A stretch of DNA of 64,000 nt from Bordetella genomosp. 13 (GTDB taxonomy: Bacteria; Pseudomonadota; Gammaproteobacteria; Burkholderiales; Burkholderiaceae_B): NCBI RefSeq assembly GCF_002119665.1, contig NZ_CP021111.1:3286001-3350000 (forward strand). The letters run 5' to 3'. The notes beneath the pieces were generated by a model that saw nothing but the letters and a program-made list of their open reading frames with translations, was not told the origin of the DNA and did no database searches. Shown piece by piece: positions 40,116 to 49,765 of the stretch. Numbering within the stretch: the stretch's first letter is position 1; every line of letters starts with the position of its first letter. Made by a program: the position numbers and the translations under genes.

Positions 40116-40200
40116 GCCCAGGTGGCGGAATTGGTAGACGCGCATGGTTCAGGTCCATGTGCCGCAAGGTGTGGAGGTTCGAGTCCTCTCCTGGGCACCA
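40116..40200 (+). tRNA. tRNA-Leu (anticodon CAG), copy 2
   Basis: Identical in all 85 bases to copy 1 at 37491-37575, including encoded CCA. The shared sequence extends only a few bases upstream (CAGT), so the duplication is essentially the gene alone. Leaders and terminators differ. Confidence 0.97.
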
Positions 40201-40263
40201 CCGCTTTAGGTCTCATAGACTTCAGGTCTCGCAGCATCGTCGGCAACCCCGGCAAACAGCATG

Positions 40264-40289
40264 AAGCCACGCGCAAGCGTGGCTTTTTT
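40264..40289 (+). terminator. Terminator after tRNA-Leu 2
   Basis: AAGCCACGC-GCAA-GCGTGGCTT is perfect and ends in a run of six T. Confidence 0.88.
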
Positions 40290-40430
40290 GCTTTTCGGCT
40301 CCATCGTGCCGCATCCGCGGCGCCTCTACCCCCCCATCCATTGCCCCTTGCCGCTTCGGGCACGCGAAATGCTGGCCGTGCGCCTGCGGCCGCACCCGCA
40401 ACCCGCGCCGCACACACTGGAGCATACGCA

Positions 40431-41861
40431 ATGGACAGCGACGCGCTGCTGCTATCCCGCATTCAGTTCGGCTTCACCATCACCTTCCACATCATCTTCC
40501 CGGCCATCACCATCGGGCTGGCCAGCTATCTCGCGGTGCTGGAAGCGTGCTGGCTGCGCACCCGCGATACGGTGTACCGCGACCTGTACCACTTCTGGCT
40601 GCGCATCTTCGCGGTCAACTTCGGCATGGGCGTGGTGTCGGGCCTGGTCATGGCCTATCAGTTCGGCACGCACTGGAGCGGCTTCTCGCGCTTCGCCGGC
40701 AGCATCACCGGGCCGCTGCTGGCCTACGAGGTACTGACGGCCTTCTTCCTCGAGGCCGGGTTCCTGGGGGTGATGCTGTTCGGCTGGTCGCGCGTGGGGC
40801 CGGGCCTGCACTTCATGTCGACGGTGATGGTGGCGCTGGGCACGCTGTTGTCGGCCACATGGATCCTCGCCTCCAACAGCTGGATGCATACGCCGGCGGG
40901 CTATGAGATCGTCGACGGCCGCGTCGTGCCCACCGACTGGCTGGCGGTGATCTTCAACCCCTCGTTCCCGTACCGGCTGGTGCACATGGGCATCGCCGCC
41001 TTCCTGGCCACGGCGTTGATGGTGGGCGCATCGGGCGCATGGCACCTGCTGCGCGGGGACCGCAGCCCGGCAGTGCGCAAGATGTTCGCCATGGCCATGG
41101 GAATGCTGGTGCTGGTGGCGCCGCTGCAGGCCGTGGTCGGAGACTTGCACGGCCTGAACACGCTGAAGCACCAGCCAGCCAAGATCGCGGCCATGGAAGG
41201 CCATTGGGAGAACGAGCCCGGCGCGGGCGTGCCGCTGACCCTGTTCGGCATTCCCGACATGGAGAACGAGACCACGCGCTACGCAGTGCAGGTGCCGCGC
41301 CTGGGCAGCCTGATCCTCACCCACAGCTGGGACGGCCAGTTCGCCGGCCTGAAGTCCTTCCCGAAGGAAGACCGGCCCAATGCCACCATCGTGTTCTGGA
41401 CCTTCCGCGTGATGGTGGGGCTGGGCCTGCTGATGATCGCGCTGGGCGCCTGGGCGGCATGGGCGCGGCTGCGCGGCAAGCTGTACCACTCGGCCGCCCT
41501 GCACCGCTTCGCGCTGTGGATGGGGCCCGCGGGCGTGATCGCCATCCTGGCGGGCTGGTACACCACCGAGATCGGCCGCCAGCCCTGGGTGGTGTATGGA
41601 CTGATGCGCACCGCCGATGCCGCCACGCCCCACAGCACCGTGGACGTGGGCGTGACGCTGGCCGTGTTCGTGGTCGCCTATCTGCTGGTGTTCGGCGCCG
41701 GCATTTCGTACGTGCTGCGCCTGATCCGCATCGGTCCCACGCCGCCCGCGGGCCATGCCCCGCTGTCCGGCGGTCCGGGCGAGCCGCGCCAGCCCATGCG
41801 CCCGCTGTCGGGCGCCTCGTCCACCGACGGCGCGGCCGCGCCGTCCCGCGAAGGAGCGTGA
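40431..41861 (+). CDS. cioA: Cytochrome bd-type quinol oxidase subunit I, cyanide-insensitive (CioA) type
   Basis: Inner-membrane terminal oxidase subunit of 476 residues carrying the haems. His20 (in TFHIIFP) is the distal haem ligand position, EVLTAFFLEAGFLG holds the conserved glutamates, and the GWYTTEIGRQPWVVYG motif is near 350. The quinol-binding loop is short, the mark of CioA rather than E. coli CydA. GGAG lies 8-9 bases before the ATG at 40431. It heads an operon with cioB and a 48-residue membrane peptide. Confidence 0.94.
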   Translation: MDSDALLLSRIQFGFTITFHIIFPAITIGLASYLAVLEACWLRTRDTVYRDLYHFWLRIFAVNFGMGVVSGLVMAYQFGTHWSGFSRFAGSITGPLLAYEVLTAFFLEAGFLGVMLFGWSRVGPGLHFMSTVMVALGTLLSATWILASNSWMHTPAGYEIVDGRVVPTDWLAVIFNPSFPYRLVHMGIAAFLATALMVGASGAWHLLRGDRSPAVRKMFAMAMGMLVLVAPLQAVVGDLHGLNTLKHQPAKIAAMEGHWENEPGAGVPLTLFGIPDMENETTRYAVQVPRLGSLILTHSWDGQFAGLKSFPKEDRPNATIVFWTFRVMVGLGLLMIALGAWAAWARLRGKLYHSAALHRFALWMGPAGVIAILAGWYTTEIGRQPWVVYGLMRTADAATPHSTVDVGVTLAVFVVAYLLVFGAGISYVLRLIRIGPTPPAGHAPLSGGPGEPRQPMRPLSGASSTDGAAAPSREGA

Positions 41862-41863
41862 CC

Positions 41864-42871
41864 ATGGGAGTCGACCTTGCGCTGATCTGGGCCGTGATCA
41901 TCCTGTTCGGCATCATGATGTACGTGGTGATGGACGGATTCGACCTGGGAATCGGCATCCTGTTTCCCTTCACGCCCGACACCGAAGACCGCGACGTGAT
42001 GGTCAACACCGTGGCGCCCGTCTGGGACGGCAACGAGACTTGGCTGGTGCTGGGCGGCGCGGGGCTGCTCGCGGCGTTTCCGCTGGCGTACTCGGTGATA
42101 CTCGACGCCCTGCATCTGCCCCTGCTGGCCATGCTGTTGGGACTGATCTTTCGCGGCGTGGCCTTCGAGTTCCGCTTCAAGGCCAATGACCGCCATCGCC
42201 CATTCTGGGACCGGTCCTTCACGTGGGGCTCATTCGTCGCGGCGTTCTTCCAGGGCGTCACGCTGGGCGCCTATATCGAGGGCATTCCCGTGGCGCAGGA
42301 CGCCTACGCCGGCGGCCCGCTGGACTGGGTGGCGCCCTTTCCGCTGTTCACGGGGCTGGGGCTGGTGGTGGCCTACGCCCTGTTGGGCTGCACGTGGCTG
42401 ATACTGAAGACCGAAGGCGAGCTGCAGCAGCGCATGTGCCGCCACGCCCGACCGCTGACCTATGCGCTGCTGGCCGTGATCGCCGTCATCAGCGTGTGGA
42501 CGCCGCTCGCCCAGCCCGACATCGCGCGGCGCTGGTTCAGCCTGCCCAATGTGCTGTGGTTCGCGCCGGTGCCCGTGCTGGTGGCCGCGGCCGGGTGGAT
42601 GCTGCTGCACAAGCTGCGCGGCAGGCCCCATGCGTGGCCGTTCGTGCTGTCACTGTGCCTGGTGTTCCTGGGCTACAGCGGCCTGGGCATCAGCCTCTGG
42701 CCATCCATCGTGCCGCCGTCGCTGTCCATCTGGGACGCCGCCGCGCCGCCGCAAAGCCAGGGCTTCGCACTGGTGGGCGCGCTGCTGATCATTCCTGTGA
42801 TCCTGATGTACACGGCCTGGTCGTATTACGTATTTCGCGGCAAGGTCCGCGCTGGCGAGGGCTACCACTGA
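41864..42871 (+). CDS. cioB: Cytochrome bd-type quinol oxidase subunit II (CioB)
   Basis: Partner subunit, 335 residues, about eight membrane helices. It has MYVVMDGFDLGIGILFPF near 18-35, VAPVWDGNETWLVLGG and FRGVAFEFRFK, all typical of the CydB/CioB family. The ATG follows the cioA stop by 2 nt, with GGAG upstream. Its stop overlaps the start of the small downstream peptide gene. Confidence 0.95.
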   Translation: MGVDLALIWAVIILFGIMMYVVMDGFDLGIGILFPFTPDTEDRDVMVNTVAPVWDGNETWLVLGGAGLLAAFPLAYSVILDALHLPLLAMLLGLIFRGVAFEFRFKANDRHRPFWDRSFTWGSFVAAFFQGVTLGAYIEGIPVAQDAYAGGPLDWVAPFPLFTGLGLVVAYALLGCTWLILKTEGELQQRMCRHARPLTYALLAVIAVISVWTPLAQPDIARRWFSLPNVLWFAPVPVLVAAAGWMLLHKLRGRPHAWPFVLSLCLVFLGYSGLGISLWPSIVPPSLSIWDAAAPPQSQGFALVGALLIIPVILMYTAWSYYVFRGKVRAGEGYH

Positions 42872-43017
42872 TGCAGCCGACCGATCCCCCCACCGAACGC
42901 AAATGGGCGCGCCGCATGCTGTGGCTGGTGCTGATATGGGCGGCCAGCGTGGCCGGCCTGGGCGCGCTTGCCTATCTGCTGCGGCTGGCGATGGGCGCCG
43001 CCGGCATGTCGTCGTGA
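42871..43017 (+). CDS. Small DUF2474-like membrane peptide of the bd oxidase operon
   Basis: A 48-residue protein beginning MQPTDPPTERKWARRM followed by one membrane helix (about residues 17-40). It starts at the overlapping TGATG with cioB. Such peptides (DUF2474 or CydX-like) are regular third partners of bd/CIO oxidases and help assembly or stability. Calling by position, size and topology. Confidence 0.8.
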   Translation: MQPTDPPTERKWARRMLWLVLIWAASVAGLGALAYLLRLAMGAAGMSS

Positions 43018-43168
43018 CCGCAATACGCGGCCGCGCGGCACGACCTCGCGCCGGCGCGCGCCCTTGCCTGTGCGCCTGATCGTCAGGCAGCGTATGCTTG
43101 CAAGCCTGCAGGCACGGGCCCGTCCGCGCGCGATCGGGCGGCATAACGACAATACCGAGACAACGCAG

Positions 43169-43897
43169 ATGACGATTCCCATCCGTCTTTCGTGGGCAGC
43201 CTTGGCGCTGACGCTGGCCGGCGCCGCGGCGCCCACCGGCGGTACGCGCGCGGCCGAGCGGGCCGCGCTGCAGCCCGGCACCATGGACGCCCGGGTCGCG
43301 GCCTGTACGGCATGCCATGGCGAACAGGGCCGCGCCGGCAACGACGGCTACTATCCGCGCCTGGCCGGCAAGCCGCAGGAATACCTGTACCAGCAACTGC
43401 TGAACTTCCGCGACGGCCGGCGCCAATACCGCCCCATGCAGCACCTGCTGGTCAACCTGCCCGACGACTATCTGCGCGAGATCGCCGGCTATTTCGCCGA
43501 GCAGCACGTGCCCTACCCTCCGCCCGTCCCGGCCAACGCCTCGCCAGCATTGCTCGAGCAGGGGCGCGTGCTCGCATTGCATGGCGACGCGGCGCGCGGG
43601 CTGCCCGCCTGCGCGGCCTGTCACGGCGCCGAACTGGGCGGCATGCTGCCCGCGATCCCGGGCCTGCTGGGCTTGCCGCGCGACTACCTGGTGTCGCAAG
43701 TAGGCGCATGGCAGAACGCCCGGCGCCAGGCATTGGCGCCCGACTGCATGGCCGAGGTGGCGACCAGGCTCACGCCCGAAGACCTCAGCGCCGTGTCGGC
43801 CTGGCTGGCCTCGCGGCCCGTGCCCGCGGCGTACGCCGCCGAGCCGGCCGGCTCGACCACGCTGCCGCTGACGTGCGGCAGCCAGGCCCAACGCTGA
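43169..43897 (+). CDS. Di-haem cytochrome c (c4-like)
   Basis: Periplasmic electron carrier of 242 residues. A signal peptide covers about residues 1-28. Two haem motifs are visible: CTACH at 46-50 and CAACH near 147-151, each followed by domains with an AMP-type methionine ligand region (RRQYRPMQHL, and later APDCMAEVATRL). The two-domain form resembles cytochrome c4. It lies 151 bp after the oxidase operon and 13 bp before the tri-haem cytochrome. Confidence 0.88.
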   Translation: MTIPIRLSWAALALTLAGAAAPTGGTRAAERAALQPGTMDARVAACTACHGEQGRAGNDGYYPRLAGKPQEYLYQQLLNFRDGRRQYRPMQHLLVNLPDDYLREIAGYFAEQHVPYPPPVPANASPALLEQGRVLALHGDAARGLPACAACHGAELGGMLPAIPGLLGLPRDYLVSQVGAWQNARRQALAPDCMAEVATRLTPEDLSAVSAWLASRPVPAAYAAEPAGSTTLPLTCGSQAQR

Positions 43898-43910
43898 TCG
43901 CCGTGCTGCC

Positions 43911-45203
43911 ATGAAACTGATATCACGCATTCTCCTGACCCTGCTGCTGCTGGGCACGGCGGCCATAGCCGCGCTGTACTGGATGGGCACACGCGAGGAC
44001 GCCGGACCGGCGGCGCCGGCTGTCGCGGGCGATCCGGCGCAGCAGATCGAGCGCGGCCGCTACCTGGCCAGCGCGGGCAACTGCATGGCCTGCCACACGG
44101 CGCAGGGCGGCAAGGCCTACGCGGGCGGGACCCCGGTACCCACTCCGTTCGGCACGCTGTACGGCCCCAACATCACGCCCGACACGCAGACCGGCATCGG
44201 CGAATGGAGCGCCGCCGACTTCTGGAACGCCCTGCACAATGGCAAGTCGCGCGACGGCACGCTGCTGTATCCCGCCTTCCCCTACACCGAATACACGCGC
44301 ATCTCGCGCGCCGATGCCGACGCCCTCTATGCCTACCTGCGCACCGTCGAACCGGTTCGACAGCCCAGCCTCGCCCCCGAGCTGCGCTTTCCCTACGACC
44401 AGCGCGTGCTGCTGGCGGCATGGCGCGCGCTGTACTTCCGCCCCGGCGTGCACGAGGACGACCCGGGGCAGTCGGCGCAATGGAACCGCGGGCGCTATCT
44501 GACCCAAGGCCCGGGGCATTGCGCGGCCTGCCACGCGCCGCGCAACGGGCTGGGGGCCACCGTGGACGGCGCCAGCCTGAGCGGCGGCCTCATCCCCATG
44601 CTGGAATGGTATGCGCCGCCGCTCAATGGCGACGCCGCGTCCGGACTGGGCAATTGGTCGGCCCAGGACATCGCCGCGCTGCTGCGCACCGGCATGTCGG
44701 CGCACTCTACCGCCAGCGGCCCCATGGCCGAGGTGGTACAGGGCAGCACGCAGCACCTGACCGAAGCCGATGCCCTGGCCATCGGCACCTACCTGAAGAG
44801 CCTGCCCGCCGCGTCGCCCGCGCCGCGCGCCGGCGCAACGGCGCCCGGCGCGACGGCGCCCGGCGCGATGGAACTGGGCGGCAAACTGTACGGGCAGCAC
44901 TGCGCGCAATGCCACCAGGCATCCGGCGAAGGCAGCGGCGAGGCCTGGCCGCCGCTGGCCGGCAACCCCACGGTGACGGCGCCGTCCGCCGCCAACGCCA
45001 TCCGCATGGTGCTGGAAGGCGGCTTCGCGCCGGCCACGGCGTCCAACCCGCGGCCGCACGGCATGCCGCCATTCGGCCAGATCCTGAACGACAACGACAC
45101 CGCCCTGCTGGTCTCGTACATCCGCAACAGCTGGGGCAATGCGGCCGGCGGCGTGACGCCGCTGGAGGTCAAGCGCGCGCGCGAGGCGGCATCGGGCTAT
45201 TGA
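43911..45203 (+). CDS. Membrane-anchored tri-haem cytochrome c, alcohol-dehydrogenase subunit type
   Basis: A 430-residue protein with an N-terminal membrane segment (about 5-24) and three haem-binding motifs: CMACH at 58-62, CAACH near 205 and CAQCH near 331. Domain order and motifs such as GGTPVPTPFGTLYGPNITPD and YTRISRADADALYAYL match the cytochrome subunit of membrane PQQ/flavin alcohol, aldehyde or gluconate dehydrogenases. No dehydrogenase gene is beside it, so its electron donor is unknown. It may pass electrons on towards the neighbouring oxidase. Confidence 0.88.
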   Translation: MKLISRILLTLLLLGTAAIAALYWMGTREDAGPAAPAVAGDPAQQIERGRYLASAGNCMACHTAQGGKAYAGGTPVPTPFGTLYGPNITPDTQTGIGEWSAADFWNALHNGKSRDGTLLYPAFPYTEYTRISRADADALYAYLRTVEPVRQPSLAPELRFPYDQRVLLAAWRALYFRPGVHEDDPGQSAQWNRGRYLTQGPGHCAACHAPRNGLGATVDGASLSGGLIPMLEWYAPPLNGDAASGLGNWSAQDIAALLRTGMSAHSTASGPMAEVVQGSTQHLTEADALAIGTYLKSLPAASPAPRAGATAPGATAPGAMELGGKLYGQHCAQCHQASGEGSGEAWPPLAGNPTVTAPSAANAIRMVLEGGFAPATASNPRPHGMPPFGQILNDNDTALLVSYIRNSWGNAAGGVTPLEVKRAREAASGY

Positions 45204-45278
45204 AGCGGGCACTGGGCACGAGGCCACCGTGACAGGCGAAACGGGTACCATCGCGCTTTCGCCGAACCCCCGCCCGCC

Positions 45279-46562
45279 ATGCCGCTCGCCGTCGCCATCT
45301 TCATATTCACGCTGGTACTCGTCATCGCCCAGCCCCGCGGCCTGGGCATAGGCTGGAGTGCCTGCATCGGCGCGGGGCTGGCGCTGCTGACCGGCGTGGT
45401 CCACTGGACCGACATCGGCGAGGTATGGCAGATCGTCTGGAACGCCACCGCGACCTTCATCGCCATCATCATCACCAGCCTGATCCTGGACCAGGCCGGC
45501 TTCTTCGAATGGGCCGCCTTGCACGTGGCGCGCTGGGGCCGCGGCCGCGGGCGCAGGCTGTTCGTGCTGATCGTCCTGCTGGGCGCGGTGGTCACGGCGC
45601 TGTTCGCCAACGACGGCGCGGCGCTGATCCTCACGCCCATCGTCATGGAGATGCTGCTGGCGCTGGGATTCGCGCCGGCCGCCACGCTCGCGTTCGTGAT
45701 GGCCGCGGGCTTCGTGGCCGATACCGCCAGCATCCCGCTCATCGTCTCGAACCTGGTCAACATCGTGTCGGCCGACTTCTTCGGCATCGGTTTCGGCCAG
45801 TACGCCGCGGTCATGGTGCCGGTCAACGTCGCCGCGGTGGCGGCCACGCTGGCGGTGCTGATGCTGTTCTTCCGGCGCGGCATCCCGCGGCGATATGACC
45901 TGTCGCAGTTGCCCGAGCCGCGCAGCGCGGTTCGCGACCCTGTCACCTTCCGCGCCGGCTGGATCGTGCTGGCGCTGCTGCTGGCGGGCTTCTTCGTGCT
46001 CGAACCCATGGGCATCCCCATCAGCGCCATCGCCGCGGCCGGCACCGCGGGCCTGCTGCTGGTGGCCGGACGCCAGCACATCATCGGCACGCGCCGCATC
46101 ATGCGCGACGCGCCGTGGCACATCGTCGTGTTCTCGCTGGGCATGTACCTGGTGGTCTACGGCCTGCGCAATGCCGGCCTGACCGCCTACCTTACCGGCT
46201 TGCTGGACCGCTGCGCCGAATACGGCGTGTGGGGCGCTGCCCTGGGCACGGGCCTGATCACCGCGTTCCTGTCCTCGGTGATGAACAACCTGCCCACCGT
46301 GCTGGTGGGCGCGCTGTCCATCGCGGACACCAGCGCCACGGGCGCCGTGCGCGAGGCCATGATCTACGCGAACGTCATCGGCAGCGACCTGGGCCCGAAG
46401 ATCACGCCCATCGGCAGCCTGGCGACACTGCTGTGGCTGCACGTACTCGCACGCAAGGGCCTGACGATCGGATGGGGCTATTACTTCCGCGTGGGCATCG
46501 TGCTGACGCTGCCGGTGCTGCTGGTGACGCTGGCCGCGCTGGCGTGGCGGCTGCAGCCCTGA
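45279..46562 (+). CDS. arsB: ArsB-type arsenite/anion transporter
   Basis: Inner-membrane carrier of 427 residues with about 11-12 helices, of the ArsB (arsenical pump membrane) family. [20 protein letters not shown], the [12 protein letters not shown] region and [17 protein letters not shown] match ArsB. Arsenite export is the family role. There is no arsR, arsC or arsA beside it, so regulation and true substrate are uncertain. Confidence 0.85.
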   Translation: MPLAVAIFIFTLVLVIAQPRGLGIGWSACIGAGLALLTGVVHWTDIGEVWQIVWNATATFIAIIITSLILDQAGFFEWAALHVARWGRGRGRRLFVLIVLLGAVVTALFANDGAALILTPIVMEMLLALGFAPAATLAFVMAAGFVADTASIPLIVSNLVNIVSADFFGIGFGQYAAVMVPVNVAAVAATLAVLMLFFRRGIPRRYDLSQLPEPRSAVRDPVTFRAGWIVLALLLAGFFVLEPMGIPISAIAAAGTAGLLLVAGRQHIIGTRRIMRDAPWHIVVFSLGMYLVVYGLRNAGLTAYLTGLLDRCAEYGVWGAALGTGLITAFLSSVMNNLPTVLVGALSIADTSATGAVREAMIYANVIGSDLGPKITPIGSLATLLWLHVLARKGLTIGWGYYFRVGIVLTLPVLLVTLAALAWRLQP

Positions 46563-46647
46563 CCGGCGCGTCGCGGCGGGGCCATTCATGACCGCGGCGA
46601 CGCGCTTCTGTTAACGTGACGCCGACTCTCGTGTCCGGAGAAATGGG

Positions 46648-48327
46648 ATGAGCTGGATTGCCGGCCGATTCACGGCCTTCGTATTGATCCTGGCAGGCGC
46701 GGCCGTCACGCTAACGCTGGCCGTCGCGCAATCGCCATGGTGGCTGCTGGCGGCCGCGCCGCTGCTCATGCTGTCGCTGCTGGGCGTCTACGACCTGGTG
46801 CAGACGCGCCACGCCATCCGCCGCAACTATCCGGTGCTGGGCAACCTGCGTTTCCTGTTCGAGTTCATCCGGCCCGAGATCCGCCAGTATTTCCTCGAGG
46901 ACGACACGCAGGCCGCGCCGTTCTCGCGCGCGCAGCGCTCCATCGTGTATCAGCGGGCCAAGGAAGAGATCGACAAGCGCCCCTTCGGCACCCAGGAAGA
47001 CGTGTACGGCGACCGCTATGAATGGATCAACCATTCCATGACGCCCGCGCACGTGGCGGACCCCGACTTCCGCGTCACCGTGGGCGGCGTCGACTGCCGG
47101 CAGCCCTATTCCATGTCGGCCTTCAACATCTCGGCGATGAGCTTCGGCGCGCTGTCGGCCAATGCCGTGCTGGCGCTGAACGACGGCGCCCGGCAAGGCA
47201 ATTTCGCGCACGACACCGGCGAGGGCGGCATCAGCCGCTATCACCGCGAGCCGGGCGGCGCGCTGATATGGAACATCGGCTCGGGCTACTTCGGCTGCCG
47301 CGACGAAAACGGCGCGTTCTCCGATGAGGCCTTCATGCGCAATGCCCGGCTGCCGCAGGTGAAGATGATCGAGATCAAGCTGTCGCAGGGGGCCAAGCCG
47401 GGCCACGGCGGCATCCTGCCCGCGGGCAAGGTCACCATCGAGATCGCCGAGGCGCGCGGCGTGCAGCCCTGGCGCGACTGCAATTCGCCGTCCAGCCACA
47501 GCGCGTTCGATTCGCCCATCGGGCTGATGCATTTCATCGCGCGCCTGCGCGAGCTGTCCGACGGCAAGCCGGTGGGCTTCAAGTTCTGCGTGGGCCATCC
47601 CTGGGAATGGTTCGCCATCGTCAAGGCCATGCTCGAGACCGGCATCACGCCGGATTTCATCGTGGTCGACGGTGCGGAGGGCGGCACGGGGGCCGCGCCC
47701 GTGGAGTTTGTGGACCACGTCGGCACGCCTTTGCGCGAGGCCCTGCGGCTGGTGCACAACACGCTGATCGGCGTGAACCTGCGCGACCGCATCCGTCTGG
47801 GCGCATCCGGCAAGATCATCACTGCCTTCGACATGGCGCGCGTCATGGCCATGGGAGCCGACTGGTGCAACGCCGCGCGCGGCTTCATGTTCGCCATCGG
47901 CTGTATCCAGGCGCAGGCCTGCCATACGGGCAAGTGTCCCACCGGCGTCACCACCCAGGACCCGCTGCGCCAGCGCGCGCTGGTGGTGCCCGACAAGGCG
48001 CAGCGCGTAGCGCACTTCCATCGCAATACGCTGCACGCGCTGGCCGAACTGATCGGCGCGGCCGGCTTGACGCATCCCGGCCAATTGCGCCCGCACCACA
48101 TCGCTCGGCGCGTGTCGTCTTCCGAGGTGAAGCTGTTGTCCGCGCTGTTTCCCGAGCTGGCGCCCGGCGAACTGCTGCGAGGCGAATTCCGCCACGACGT
48201 GTACCGGGTGGGCTGGGGCATGGCGCGCGCGGATTCGTTCCAGCCGGCCACCGACATCACCTCGGCCCTGGCCGAACTGAACCGTCCCGCCGAGGCCGCG
48301 CGCCCCCTGCAGCCGGCGGCGGCGTGA
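46648..48327 (+). CDS. Membrane-anchored FMN-binding glutamate-synthase-like protein
   Basis: A 559-residue protein with the alpha/beta-barrel of the glutamate synthase large subunit. Two N-terminal hydrophobic segments (about 8-28 and 30-50) anchor it. Later motifs include FNISAMSFGALS near 155, GEGGISRYHRE, KPGHGGILPAGKV and GAEGGTGAAPVEF. The 3Fe-4S ligands are C-X5-C-X4-C in GCIQAQACHTGKCPTG near 425. It lacks the amidotransferase domain, so it is not an ordinary GltB. Its reaction is unknown. It is solitary, convergent with the phospholipase D gene 4 bp away. Confidence 0.85.
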   Translation: MSWIAGRFTAFVLILAGAAVTLTLAVAQSPWWLLAAAPLLMLSLLGVYDLVQTRHAIRRNYPVLGNLRFLFEFIRPEIRQYFLEDDTQAAPFSRAQRSIVYQRAKEEIDKRPFGTQEDVYGDRYEWINHSMTPAHVADPDFRVTVGGVDCRQPYSMSAFNISAMSFGALSANAVLALNDGARQGNFAHDTGEGGISRYHREPGGALIWNIGSGYFGCRDENGAFSDEAFMRNARLPQVKMIEIKLSQGAKPGHGGILPAGKVTIEIAEARGVQPWRDCNSPSSHSAFDSPIGLMHFIARLRELSDGKPVGFKFCVGHPWEWFAIVKAMLETGITPDFIVVDGAEGGTGAAPVEFVDHVGTPLREALRLVHNTLIGVNLRDRIRLGASGKIITAFDMARVMAMGADWCNAARGFMFAIGCIQAQACHTGKCPTGVTTQDPLRQRALVVPDKAQRVAHFHRNTLHALAELIGAAGLTHPGQLRPHHIARRVSSSEVKLLSALFPELAPGELLRGEFRHDVYRVGWGMARADSFQPATDITSALAELNRPAEAARPLQPAAA

Positions 48328-48331
48328 ACCA

Positions 48332-49765
48332 TCAAAGCCAGCGCTCGAACAGCCGCGAGAAGCCTTCCATGAAGCGATCGCCCAAGCCGCGGTCCTCCCA
48401 GGCCTGCAGGTCGACCTGCGTGGCCTGCGCCACGTCCTGCTGGAACATCTCTTCCATCTGGCTGGCGAAATCGCCGCCCAGGATCACGGCATTGACCTCG
48501 TAGTTCAGCGCGAAGCTGCGCCAGTCCATGTTGCTGGAACCCACCGTGGACCACACGCCGTCCACCACCGCGGTTTTCGCGTGCAGCAGCGCGTCGCGCC
48601 TTTCATAAATCTTCACCCCCGCGCGCAGCAGTTTTTCATAGTGCGATTGGCCGGCATACAGCACCAGCGACGAATCGCTGAAGCCCGGCAGCACCATCAC
48701 TACCTCGACGCCCCGCTGCGCGGCATCGGCGAGCACCTGGACGAAGGCCGGGTCCGGCGCGAAGTACGCCATGGTGATGTGAATCGAGCGGCGCGCGCTG
48801 GCGAAGGCCGACATCATCGTCAGGTACACCGTATAGCCATCGCTCTCGTCCGGCTGGTTGGCCAGGATGCGCACCGCCAGGTCGCCCTGCCGCGGCGGCG
48901 GCGAGGCCGTGATCCATTCCGTCAGCGGCGGTCCCTTCTGCGATTCCCACCCGTCGCGCAACACCTGTTCCAGCTGCGCCACGCCGGGGCCGCGGATCTC
49001 GATGTGCGTATCGCGCCATGGCGCCTCGGGCTCTTTCTCCGCTTCGGAATCGGAGCCCGAAGCGGACGACGCGCTGACCACCAAGCCGCTCGAACTCGAC
49101 GAATACACGCTGCTGATGTTCATGCCGCCCAGGTAGCCCACATGGCCGTCCACGACCAGCACCTTGCGGTGATTGCGCTCGTTGATCGACCAGCCGGCGC
49201 GAGCCTCGACGGGATTGACGGGATTGAACACCGTCACCTGCACGCCCGCCTGGCGCATTCTTTCGAACAGGGCGTCGGGCGTGGAGATGGTGCCGACGGC
49301 GTCGATCATCAGCGCCACCTCGACGTGGCGCGCGCGGGCCGCGATCAGGGCGTCGGCGAAACGCCGGCCATCTTCGTCATCGTCGAAGATGTACGTTTCC
49401 ATGTGCACGAACCGTTCGGCCTGGTCGATGGCCTGCAGCATGGCGTCGTAGGCGCTCGCCCCGTCGACCAGCAGGCGCACCTGGTTGCCCGGTACCAGCG
49501 GCGTGCCGCTGATGGCCTCTTCCACTTCCAGGTGATAGGCGAGGAAATCGCGCTGCTCATTGTGCCGTGCCGCCAGGTCTCGGCCCTGCTCGTAGCTTCG
49601 CCAGCCCGCGTCCGCCGACCGCGCCGCCTGCTCGCCGCGCTGGCGCAGCAGCGTGGTGTCGGGCACGCTGGCGCATGCCGCGAGCAGCAGCGCCAGCCCG
49701 GCCGCGCCGCAGCGCGCCAGTTTATTCAGGTATCGGCGGGCACGAGGGACATTCAAGGCTGCCAT
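48332..49765 (-). CDS. Phospholipase D-family lipoprotein (cardiolipin-synthase-like)
   Basis: A 477-residue protein with two HKD motifs: NHRKVLVVDGHVGYLGGMN near 205 and LLHAKTAVVDGVWSTVGSSN near 405. The N-terminus ends in the lipobox LLAAC (Cys31), so it is an anchored lipoprotein, unlike ordinary ClsA. It probably joins or cleaves phospholipids in the periplasm. A Ser/Glu-rich insert near 222-250 (SSSSSG, then SEAEKEPEAP) separates the motifs. The ATG at 49763-49765 is favoured because the longer reading has no signal. Its start overlaps the upstream gene by 13 bp. Confidence 0.87.
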   Translation of the reverse strand: MAALNVPRARRYLNKLARCGAAGLALLLAACASVPDTTLLRQRGEQAARSADAGWRSYEQGRDLAARHNEQRDFLAYHLEVEEAISGTPLVPGNQVRLLVDGASAYDAMLQAIDQAERFVHMETYIFDDDEDGRRFADALIAARARHVEVALMIDAVGTISTPDALFERMRQAGVQVTVFNPVNPVEARAGWSINERNHRKVLVVDGHVGYLGGMNISSVYSSSSSGLVVSASSASGSDSEAEKEPEAPWRDTHIEIRGPGVAQLEQVLRDGWESQKGPPLTEWITASPPPRQGDLAVRILANQPDESDGYTVYLTMMSAFASARRSIHITMAYFAPDPAFVQVLADAAQRGVEVVMVLPGFSDSSLVLYAGQSHYEKLLRAGVKIYERRDALLHAKTAVVDGVWSTVGSSNMDWRSFALNYEVNAVILGGDFASQMEEMFQQDVAQATQVDLQAWEDRGLGDRFMEGFSRLFERWL

